Shown piece after piece: positions 49,750 to 59,550 of a stretch of 64,000 nt of DNA (positions are counted from its first letter, which is position 1; every line of letters begins with the position of its first letter). The position numbers and the translations under genes were made by a program. The notes below the pieces were generated by a model. That model saw only the letters and a list, made by a program, of their open reading frames with translations. It was not told the origin of the DNA and made no database searches. The DNA is from Climacteris rufus (Eukaryota > Chordata > Aves > Passeriformes > Climacteridae): contig VZRZ01006450.1 in NCBI GenBank assembly GCA_013398175.1, positions 124,001 to 188,000 on the forward strand, given 5' to 3'.

Positions 49750-49894
49750 TGAGATTAGCTCAGTTGCTTGTAGCTTGGTGCTAGTAATGCCAAGGCTGTG
49801 GGTTCAAGCCCTGTGTGGGCCATTCATTTAAGAGTTGGACTCAGTGGTCCTTGGGGTTCCCTTCCAATTCAGAATATTGTGTGATTCTGTGAAA
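49750..49894 (+). mobile_element. tRNA-Ile-derived SINE with CR1-like tail (TguSINE1-like)
   Basis: The 5' part (49750-49822) reads like a decayed tRNA-Ile: TTAGCTCAGTTGCTTGTAGC (A box), TGGTGCTAGTAATGCCAAGG (anticodon arm region), and GGGTTCAAGCC (B box), ending GTGTGGGCCA. It is followed by TTTAAGAGTTGGACTCAGTG, CCCTTCCAATTCAGAATATT and GTGATTCTGTGA, a CR1-style 3' end. This composition is that of TguSINE1, known from passerine birds and mobilised by CR1 machinery. Anticodon-loop and stem mismatches show it is not a working tRNA gene. It lies in PEX14 intron 8, sense to the gene. Confidence 0.88.
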
Positions 49895-50839
49895 GTCTCC
49901 AGAATGAATTAGTTGGTTGCATTTATGATAGGTGTTGCATAGTGCAGACATCAGCATCCTGCACTCACAGGGGAGGGAGGTGAGCTGAGCACCGTTCTGC
50001 AGTGGCTGCTGGTGGCAGCAGCAGGGCGAGGTCAGAGCAGCTCCTGTTCCCAGTTCAGTCTAAGAGAAGGCGATGCCCAAGGTGAGCATTCTGTGCAGGA
50101 GAGCAGCCAGCTTTCCTCTGCTCTTCTTTTGTTTGTGGCACTTGCCAGCTCCCCTGAGGGGCACGAGGCCCCCTGGCACACAGCCTTTTCAGACATCAGC
50201 ACCTCTTCATACTCCCACTTTTCACATCCACAGGCAAGGATGCATGGGGAGTACTTGATCAGACATGCTTCTGTGCTTTGCCCTTCATGATGGATGTCTC
50301 TCTGAGGGCACCAGTGCTCCCCTTGCACTTATATTTGTCCTGTTTGGCATTTGAAATCCCCTGTTAGGTCCGGGCATTAGCCTGCTACTATCATATTCTT
50401 AAAATCTACCTGGAAAGGACTGAGGGCCAGCTTTCCAGCTGGTGCGAGTTGGTATGACTCCATTCAAGTCAGAGGAGCTGAACCAGTTTGTGGCAACCAG
50501 GACCTGGCCCAAACATGTCAAGTGCATGCTGGGACTGGGAGAAAGGCTGTGGGTTGCAATGAGCCCAGAATGCCATAGTGGTGTATCACAGTGAGGTGAG
50601 AGCCGGGTGGTGAAATTCCTTGGCTCGGGCACAAGAACCTGGTGTGTCTGACATCTTGCTCCAGTGGGAATTTTCTTTACCAATTAATTAGTGATCGTCT
50701 TATAAAGGGACACTCACGTCTTTTCAGGGGCAGCATTCCTGAGTGCTAGCTTACTCTGTGAAATTGGCCAAATCAGATCATTTTAGTGCTTCAGGCTGCC
50801 CAGCTGGGATATTTTCCTTGTGTACAAGCTTGATTGCTG

Positions 50840-50880
50840 GGTGCTTGTAAAGCACTTTGAGAATCTGGCTGGAGAAGTGA
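50840..50880 (+). mobile_element. Possible short MIR-like tail
   Basis: GTGCTTGTAAAGCACTTTGA GAATCT resembles the MIR tail (TTTGTAAAGCGCTTTGAGATC). Only about 35 bases match, so this is tentative. Confidence 0.3.
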
Positions 50881-51034
50881 AGTGGCCTTGGTTTTGTTCA
50901 TTTATGGCAAAGAGACTTGCAGTTTCAGTCTTGCTTTACGTGACCTCCCTAGTGAAAATACCATTGGCTCTAATGATAACCCTTCAGTATTTATAATAAA
51001 AGCCCCTTTCTTTCCTTTTCTTCCCCTCCCCAAG

Positions 51035-51500
51035 GAGGCAGTTCCCTCCCTCCCCTTCGGCTCCTAAGATCCCATCGTGGCAGATCCCAGTGAAGCCAAG
51101 CTCACCCTCCAACCCCGCTGCTGCCAACCACAACAGCAGCAGTGACATCTCCCCCGTCAGCAACGAGTCGCCCGCCTCGTCGCCGGTGAAGGAGAGCCAC
51201 AGCCCCGAGGGCTCCCAGGGCGGCTGCCACCTTCTGGGCACGGAGCAGGGCGCCCAGGCCGTCATCGACGTCACGAGCCAAGTGCGCATGGAGGTGCAGG
51301 GGGAGGAGGAGAAAAGGGAAACCGAAAGGAATGACGAGGAGGAAGAGGATGATGAGGATGATGATGTTAGCCATGTGGATGAGGAGGAATGTCTGGGTGT
51401 CCAGACTGAGGACCGGCGAGGAGGGGATGGTCAGATTAATGAGCAAGTGGAAAAGCTACGAAGACCTGAGGGGGCCAGCAATGAGAATGAGATTGACTAA
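51035..51500 (+). CDS. PEX14: PEX14 terminal coding exon (human exon 9): proline/serine-rich and acidic C-terminus
   Basis: The last coding exon gives RQFPPSPSAPKIPSWQIPVK, then a Ser/Pro/Asn-rich stretch (SSSDISPVSNESPASSP), a bridge containing QVRMEVQGEEEKRE, an acidic run (EEEEDDEDDDVSHVDEEE), and a conserved tail ending RRPEGASNENEID before TAA at 51498-51500. Human PEX14 has the same order and ends similarly. The 154 residues bring the inferred full protein to about 378 aa if 28 residues lie upstream (human 377). The region is cytosolic in the family. The acidic tract is known to vary in length between species. The Ser/Pro segment contains several SP dipeptides that could be phosphorylated (inference). 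The exon is GC-rich compared with the flanking introns. The acceptor overlaps a second AG three bases downstream. Confidence 0.97.
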
Positions 51501-52865
51501 GACACCCTGGCTGCTGCTGCTGCTGCTGTACATCTTCCCCAGCCTGCTGCACTGTCCCCAGTGCCTCTCCCATTTTGTGGAGACAAAAGCTACCATTCCC
51601 TCCAGTGATTCTCCCGTGATTGACCTTGATCAGGGGCATGATTGCCCAGTGAACATGATTGCCCTGTTTCACCACAGGGCTTTGCAGTGTTGCAGTGGCT
51701 TTTTCTCCCCTGCCAGCCCTTCTCCCTGTGAGCTGGGGTCACTGCTAGGCCGCAAGACCGATCGCCTTACCATGCACCACAGCTACAGAATACTCCCTCT
51801 TACAGAACCTGTCAGCCCCTTGCTGCATCCTAGAGCCCTTCTAGCCAGTTTGAGAAACCAGTCTGTCCTGAGTTCCTTGATTTCACAAGCCTTTAATCCC
51901 ACATAAGGCCCAAACCAGTTCTGTTTCCCAAAATAACCCTGTTTTATTTCTCAAACTACTTGATATTCTGTTGCCAAAAAAAAAAAAAAAGAAAAAAGAA
52001 CGTTTTAGCCTGGAGTTCTTCACTAGATCTCAGTCTTGGCTCTTCCAAACGTCATGCCAAGCCTCAAATTCCTGAAACTACCTAGCATGTAAAAACACTA
52101 AATTTCTGTGGGGTCCAAAGAACACTATTTCCACCCCACATGCTTACATTGATCAGAGTGGCCTCTTGCTAGGGACCAGGTGTCATGGCCACAGACATGT
52201 TCTGAAATCCATGAGAACAGGTGGCTTTGTGGATTATTGTTCCCCAGGAAAAAGCTTTAGAAAAAGTCGACTCCACTTATCCCAGTTATTACCCTTCCTC
52301 CTCCAATGACAAGGAGCTCACATCAGATTTTGACATCTTATATTTTATTTATAGCTGCCATGAATGAATGAATGAATGAACGAGGTGAAATCAGATGCTG
52401 AAATAGTTGGTTAATTGTGAATATTTGCAATGGTTTTTAGCCTGTTTTTCTCCCTAAATGAGAAGAAAACTGCTTAAATGGTTAGCTGAGACTGTACGTC
52501 TCCAGTGACAGGCACTTGCTTCAGCAAAGCAGTCCCTATAGCAGAGAGAACAACTTCAGCTCTGAAGTTTAACCACTGGCCTTTCTTGCCCAGTCCAGCT
52601 TTTTTTTGCCTCATTGGGGCCATACACAAATTAACCCACTGAATTTTGAAACCTCTCATTTGCAGCATTGTGTTCTCAGCTGGTAAAATGGTGGTGTCCA
52701 ATGATATTATCCACTGCATCAGAGCCTCTCAGCAGAGCAATTCTTGTAACAACTGAGTCTCACTGTCCTCACCAAGCAAGTGTGCTCGTCTGTGTGATCA
52801 TGTATAGATTTCAAATATAAAATATGATTGTATATAATTGTAATAAATATGAGTTACCACTATTT
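51501..52865 (+). other. PEX14: PEX14 3' untranslated region
   Basis: The stretch from the stop codon to the polyadenylation signal has no continuing PEX14 frame. It begins with a short CTG run, six units at 51511-51528. It contains a 16-base A run near 51976, a short GAAT tetranucleotide repeat (about 52363-52382), and an AT-rich end. The end is set from the AATAAA signal and is approximate by 10-20 bases. Confidence 0.8.
52842..52847 (+). terminator. PEX14: Polyadenylation signal AATAAA of PEX14
   Basis: A canonical AATAAA lies in an AT-rich context about 1.34 kb after the PEX14 stop. It is followed within 30 bases by GT-rich sequence (GGCTGTTACTGG, then GTGGCTCTTATTTTGGG) as expected downstream of a cleavage site. 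No other canonical signal with such a context was noticed earlier in the 3' UTR. Confidence 0.75.
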
Positions 52866-55800
52866 AACACCAGGCTGTTACTGGATCACTGTGGCTCTTA
52901 TTTTGGGGAGAAATATGCATGTAGGGTGGCCAAGGGAGGGAAAGGGATGGTTGTAGTAATCTGGTTCTTTTAAAATGTTTTCTGGTTGGTTTTCTGACTG
53001 CTCCAGTCCTAGGCAATGTCAGCAGGAGGCAGTGGTGTAAGTGCAGTGTAAGGTACTCTACAAATAGCTCAACAGCGTGGTAATGGGGCAGAGGATGGGA
53101 TAGATGTACCCCCCTGGCAGTGCAGTGCAGCTGCTCCATGCCTCTGCTCCCAGCAGGAGGCTCTGCAGGGTGTGCAGTGCTGCATCCTGCTCCTTCCACC
53201 CTGGCAGCAGGAGGTGCTCAAGGGAGTGTGGATGTCCCATGGCCCCTTGGTCGTATCTGCCAGGAGGGAATGCTGTGCTGGATCCCATGACTGGTCTCAC
53301 CCTGCCATCCCAGTCCAGAAGGAAATGGTGTGCAGCAAGTAAATTGTAGCTACTACAGTTCCATCATTGTTCAACAGAAGGATTTGGCTCCCTTCTGAAA
53401 AATGAGGGATTTACTTGATTCCCGAGTATTTGGGTGTCTGGTACACAGTGACATTTTCCTGCTCAGGGGGAGTGAAAGGGACCTTCATATTACTGTATTT
53501 AGACCTGCTGCTGAATGTGATGATTTCTCATGCCTTAAATGGATGAATATCTTCCCCAGGAGTGAGTGAGTATGTGTCTCTCTCTCCCTCTCAGTGTCTC
53601 TCTCTCCACTGTTTAACGTTCACAAAGAACGTCACGTTTAGCTAAAACAGGGCAAATTTGAAAGTGTTTAAAAGGAAAGGCTTTTCTTAAGAGATAGCAC
53701 TTCTCATTTCTCCAAGCTAAGAATCCTTGTGAAAAGAAAACACAACGCAGGGATGTGATGAAAAAGTATTGTCCTGCCTGTGTACATTTTATATACATAG
53801 AAGGTTTTGAAAATAGAAAGTGCCTGGACAACAGCAGTTGGTGAAATGTGGAAAATATGTTGCTGAGGTATGTGCCTTGCAGAGTGACTTACAAGGTTTA
53901 CAGTACAGGCATCCCTGTGGGTTCATTTTTCCCTCCTTTTCCTCCATGTTGCCAGTGTTCATTTACCTCAAGATTTCTGATGCAGAGTAAAAGGCAGTTT
54001 TCTTTAACTGCCTTTTTCTGACCCTTAGATTTCCTTCTTATTACCTTTACCAATTCTATAGTTTTTCTATATATTACACCATTTCTGAAGTTTTTCCTTT
54101 CTCCAACCTGATGAATCCCAGAAAACTCCATCAAGGACATTGTTGCTCAAAACTTAGAACTTTGTGCTTCTGACTGTTGATGGGGTGTTCATGTATTTTG
54201 TTGAAGAGATCCAACCCACCAGCAGAGAATTTGGAAGGTACTGTCATGAATGATGAGTTTAAATCCTCTGTTTTGTGTTCCTTCTCTTTCCAGCATAGCA
54301 GCGGTTGTGGGGAGAGGATTTTGGTCCTTGTAGCCTGACTGCTAACTTGTAATTTTTTTCTTCTTTTTTTGCTAGAAACAAACTTCTTAGCTCAGCTGCC
54401 CTGTGAAATGCTTCTCCCACTGGCCTGTTGCCAGTGACAATGGCATCCTATTAACTGAAAGATGACCAGGTAGAGAACCTTTTATCTGAAGAATGAGACA
54501 GCAGCAGCAGTTCCCCACCACCTGGCTTATTCAAGTACAGTTTTACTGTGTACTCCATTTTTACTCTGTTTTATACAGGCAAAAGAATAACACAGCAGAG
54601 AGTTCAGTTCAGTGGGTTCCTAACATGGTTTCTATAGGTCCTTAATAGCATTTTAAAAAGGTGAAGGGAGCTTCCTCTGAACAGTGTGATCTGGGCACAT
54701 TTCAGTGAATCCCTGTGACCCTGTGCTCTCTCCTAGAGGAAACCATATCAGACTGGTGCTTCCCAGTAATTTGAGAATATAAAAACTCCCTTTTCAGTAG
54801 CTGCAAGAGAAATGTGGGCTATTCAAAGAATGTGACCAAGGGGGAAAGTGTTAAGAGAGATGGCTTGTGATCATTGCCCTTTAGCTTTCCTTACCCTCAG
54901 ATGTGACAAATTGGTCCTGTGTGCATCTTTGTCAAAAGCAGTAAGAATCTTACTGACTTTTGTGTGTTGGTGGTGTAACCAAACAGTGTTTGGGATCAGA
55001 AGGAATGGGATGACTTTGCAAAGTATTTTACTTGTAAGTGTGCCTTGGATTTCACATGTGATGGTGAAAAATACTGGCTGATAGATACAGAGCTGTGAGA
55101 AAGCCACCTTTGGGAACCAGATGTTGTGCAAGATCCTGCAGCTTGTACAACCCCCAACCCCACCAACTCTGTACCCCGGAGTGAGAACCCCAGCCCCGTT
55201 GTGGCCACCACCCAGCTGTAGCCACTGGCCCTGAGGGCTGGGCTGTGCAGGTGTGAGTGAGGAGCTGCCCAGCACCTCAGCCTGCCCTGAGACACACATT
55301 TGGATCTGGCCTTTCCTTGCTGCAGCTCGCGTTCTTCTGGCAAGTAAGTGCTCTTTTGTAACTGTTCTCTCTTGATTTTGTCTTTGGTAGAGAGGATGAA
55401 GGGTTGCCAAAAGTCCATCCTGGTGTGTGCTGGTGGAAGAAAGTGTGGTGTATGTTGGACTGTGGAGAAGCCCAGGTGGTGTCTGCTCCATTGCTGGCAT
55501 TTGCAGTGCCTGCTGCAGGAGCAGAGGCTCCTTGCTTTGCCTGTGCTGGGGCAGTGCCATCCTTGGGAAAAACAAAGGCTCGGGCAGCACATCCAGAGCA
55601 GCATTTTGTTGCAAACCTGCTGAGTTAGAGTCAAGATCTCCGTGCTTGATTAGAGTCTCCACACCCAGCAGCCTGTGGAGAACAAAGTGTTTGCCAAGGG
55701 CTTTGACACAGGAAGCTTTGGAAGGTTCTTGCTGTGTGCTGGTACCTTAAGTTAAGCACAAATTGTTTGTGGTGGTGACCCTGCACAAAAAAAACTGATG

Positions 55801-56359
55801 GTGAGCTTGAGCTGTGAATCTTCCAGCTTGGACTGGACCTCTCATACCACTAGGTGCAATGCAAGTGCAAAGCAAGAGAAGGACTTGACCTCCAGGGACT
55901 GGAAACATAAATAAAGGGGTGCTGGGAGGTGAAAGAAGGGAAATTATTTACCTGAGGGCACAGGAGAGAGCTTCCAGCTCTCTTAATTTTCCCTTTTATT
56001 GTCTTATCCCCAGAATATGCTGCTTCCTCAGGAGTCAGCCTTTGATAGGCCCCTTTGTATCTGTGTCCACCTATCATGCTGGTGAGAGAGTGGCTCTCAC
56101 TACTATTTATGCTCTTAAAAAGGAAATGAAAAAATGGAAATGTACCTAGGGTGAATTTTGGGGTATCAAGGAAGAGGGAAGATGGAGGTCAGGGCCTGAC
56201 TCCTCCGCTTGCTGTGCAGTACAAGCTGCACAGTTTTAGATCGAGGGGCTGGCATGGTCTGTCCCAGATCAGGGGTAAAAACAATCCCATCCCCAAAAGG
56301 GAGCAAGCACTAACCTAATAAAGGCACCAGCTGGACGAAGGGAAAACCAGCTCTTTGGG

Positions 56360-56377
56360 AAAAAAAAAAAAAAAAAA
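56360..56377. repeat. Poly(A) run
   Basis: Eighteen uninterrupted A bases followed by CAACAAACC in intergenic sequence. No retroposed gene body is recognisable upstream of it. Confidence 0.9.
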
Positions 56378-57874
56378 CAACAAACCAATTGCCTTTCATT
56401 AGAAAAATAATATATTTCATCCAAATAAGGTAAAAATATTTGAAATGGGGCAGAAGTGAGCACTAGGCAGCATCTGTCAGGCCCTTGCTGAAAAGGGGAA
56501 GATTATTAAAACTCAATTACAATTTATTTTTGTAAAGTGTCTTTCAGGCTAAAAATCTCCCCAAATGCTTTGCAGGGACTGCTCAGGGGCTACTTACAGT
56601 ATGCCTGCAAGAACAGCCTGAAGAGGTGTGTGGGGGGGTGACACTGTATTTTTTTCTGGTTTAGGTAAAATAACTTGCTTTTCTTTAGGACTGTGTCTCC
56701 TGTTTGAGAAGGTGATTGTCTGGGTAGGGCTGATCCAGAGGATCTAGGAGTACAACTGGCTTATTTGTTGCCTGTTTCTCTTTCTGTGCCTGTCACTTTG
56801 CCGGGCTGCTTGTCTGTGTCTCAGTCCCTTTGCTTGGCAAGGCTGTTCTGTGCAGCATCCCTGGTTGGTTTTTCACCTTCCATAGTGCTCCTCATGCTCT
56901 TTCCTTTCTAACACTTCACTGACTGCTTCCAACTTTATCCCTCTGCTTCTATAGCTACTACTGAGGTTTTGTGTGTGTGCAGCTAGAGTAACACCTCTCT
57001 AAAATTAATTTAACTGATTTAATTAAACCAGAATAAATTCTGAGGTGGACATTCTTCCATCTCTTTGAACAGACTTGCTTTACTTAAGCAGTTTCAACTG
57101 AGCTGACTGAGCTGTGCATGCCTGCAGCACTGGGTGCTAAATGCTGCAGCTTTCCTGTGTAGATGAATTTTTCCTTGCTTTCTGACCCCTTATACTGTCA
57201 GCATCAGATCCTATCTCTGCAGACCTGTTTGCCTGCCTACCTGCCTGCAAAAATATCAACACTTCCATGGCAGCAGCGGCAGGTTTGGGTTGTGAAGTGG
57301 AGCTTGGAGCGCCCTGCTACTTCACAGGCTCTTCCCTTCACCAGAACAAGCCTGGTGCAGCTTGGAAGTGGAATATCCCACTAATGCATCTCTTTCTTGC
57401 CTCCTTTTCCCCCCAACTCTAAAAACTGCAGGCAGAACCTGCTCATCTGTGTAAAATAGTGGGGAAATGGGGAAGTGTGGTGGCTGCCCCTGGCAGTGGG
57501 TGTCCCCTTGTGCTGTGCAGCAGGGCTGTGGAGGGGCTGTGTGCCAGCCCTGGGGGAACCCTCTGCACAGAGGCTGTGTCAGTGGCCTGGGCACAGCAGG
57601 GACATTGGGCACCTCCAGCCACAGGCCAGAGCTGGACCCCTTCTGTCTTGTGGTCACAGCTGGCTCTCCCCAAGATGGGACTTGCAGGGATAGTGCCTGG
57701 CCCCTGAATGAAGGCACTTGCTTCCCTCCCAGGGCTCTCAGACCGGCTCTGGTCACAGACCAAATGTGCCCGTTGTGTCCTCTTCAGTGTGTCAGATGCA
57801 GAGCTCTGGCATTTAGGCGGAGCTGGGCCGTGTCCTGGGGCCCCAGGAGGGTCCGTGGGGCTGCTGGCGACAGT

Positions 57875-57899
57875 GGGGGCTGGGGCAGGGGCTGCTGGG
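57875..57899 (+). other. Potential G-quadruplex motif
   Basis: Four G runs (GGGGG, GGGG, GGGG, GGG) are separated by loops of 2, 2 and 5 bases, which meets the usual G4 pattern. It lies in the GC-rich part of the intergenic region. Confidence 0.7.
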
Positions 57900-59520
57900 C
57901 ACACTCTGCCCTGTGGGAAGGAAGGGAAGGGGGCAGGGAGCAGCTCCGTCTGCCTGTCAGATAAATCTTCAGATGTTTACTTAAATCCGCAGTGTTTCTT
58001 CATTTGTTTGTTTAAGAGTTTCCCTGCCAAAAAAGAGCAAAAGGAAGAAGGGAAGCTGCCTCTGTTGGCCACCCTTCCTCAGCTAGGATGGGCCTGGGGC
58101 ACTTCGGGGGCAAGAGCAGCACTCGGGCCAAGGAAGATGAAGGGATCTGCTTGAGCATGGAGCCTGTTCCCATGCTGGGAGCAGTGCCTGGCCCTGGTGC
58201 ATCTGAGAGACTCCAGTGAGCCCACTTTGTGGCCCAGGGTTGGCATGCAGAACTTGTCATCCCTTCCAGCACCTACTGTACCTACAAATGCTCTTCAGTG
58301 CCTTTCTTCCCTCTTTGCCCACACCCATTTGGTAGGAATTGTTGCCTGCAGGGTTGGGTTTTGTCAGTTTTCAGGCACTGGTGGAATCAGTTCAAGACAG
58401 CAGAGACCCAAAAAGCGAGGGCTGGAGCCTGAATGTTGGACTTCCATGTCACAGTGTCTGCCACAGAGGACTCAAAAGCATCTCCCTAACTTTAGTCTTT
58501 ATAGATACCTGTAAAATAGTCTAGGTGTAGTAAATATCACACATGCAGTTCCTTCACATGCTAGTGGGTGTTTCCACCAAAACCGGCCTCTTTGCTTGTC
58601 CCAGTATTCAGCAAACCTGTGTGTTTTGCTGTTGCTGTGCCTGTGCAAGTCTGGTGTACAGATATATTCACACATGCTCTGCTCTTTCCAAATTTGGTCA
58701 TATTAAGCAAAGTTCTGTCTTGATTTTTAAAGAAAGACAGAAATTACTTCCTAGTGTACATGAAATTCCATAGACATTCTCTATGTGTTCCCAGACACAA
58801 CCTGCATGCTTTTTTTTGTTCAGAATAGGTACAAACTGCTCACTGACTTTCAGAGAAGTCTTTAAAGTTCATGCTTCTCTTGAAGATGATGTGAGGTCTT
58901 ATTGTCATGTTTGACAGCTCCAGTCTTCTATCAGACTGTGTACAGATTGGGGGAGAAGAGAGATTTGGTTATAGCTCCTCTCCTTCCCTTTCCCCGGAGA
59001 TGCTTCTTTGAAAGGATTTCCATGGCCTTCAAAAAAGGCACTTCAGGTTTGTAAATGCTAAACTCTGTTGCAACTCAAGCAGTTGATGAAGTCTGTATAT
59101 AGTGCGCAGCAGGATTGTTGGTTCAGAACCTTTCTTCTTGGAAAGGGCTTGTGCAGAACTGTGAAAAAAATTTTAGAGGTCAAGAGAAGGTCTTAGCTTT
59201 AAAAATGTGGTCCCCACCCTCTTGTTCACTTCTGTGTCATAATTATTTTCTCTTGCTTTGTGTCATTATACCCAATGCCCAGTGAAAAGACTTTTTCCAT
59301 TAACATTTTCAAGACATTTATTATCTATTAGCCAGTTGTTACCTGTTAATGGCTGGTTTCTCTCTTAGGTCCCATACCTGAGCAACATGGACAGGACCAA
59401 CAGCTGTGTCAGTCAATTTTTTTCTCCACTGTGTAACAGACCTATTTCCCTGGCAAGTCTCTGGGTCTTTCTGAATGTCGTGATGTCTTAGGAAGCCAGT
59501 GCTGCCGGTCCCTGCAAGCT

Positions 59521-59550
59521 GTAAGTGTAACCAGTGTAAGTGTAACCAGT
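59521..59550. repeat. 15-bp direct tandem duplication
   Basis: GTAAGTGTAACCAGT is present as two identical adjacent copies in the intergenic part. Confidence 0.92.

Larger units (their letters stand above)
48727..51034 (+). other. PEX14: PEX14 intron 8 (non-coding)
   Basis: A 2.3 kb intron carrying a tRNA-derived SINE (49750-49894). A short MIR-like tail (about 50845-50880) is followed by a pyrimidine-rich run leading to the terminal exon acceptor. Confidence 0.85.

Noticed and set aside
49750..49822. Functional tRNA-Ile gene
   Set aside because: Stem and anticodon-loop mismatches and the fused CR1-type tail show it is a SINE head.
51102..51446. Minus-strand hydrophobic 114-codon frame
   Set aside because: Antisense of the acidic and Ser/Pro-rich PEX14 exon; hydrophobicity is a by-product of GAN/GAR codons read in reverse.
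51331..51906. 191-codon alternative frame overlapping the PEX14 C-terminus and 3' UTR
   Set aside because: Its first part is the shifted reading of the acidic tract; no start context or family match.
57443..57964. Several overlapping 140-165 codon ORFs on both strands
   Set aside because: GC-rich composition lowers stop frequency in all frames; translations have no recognisable domain.
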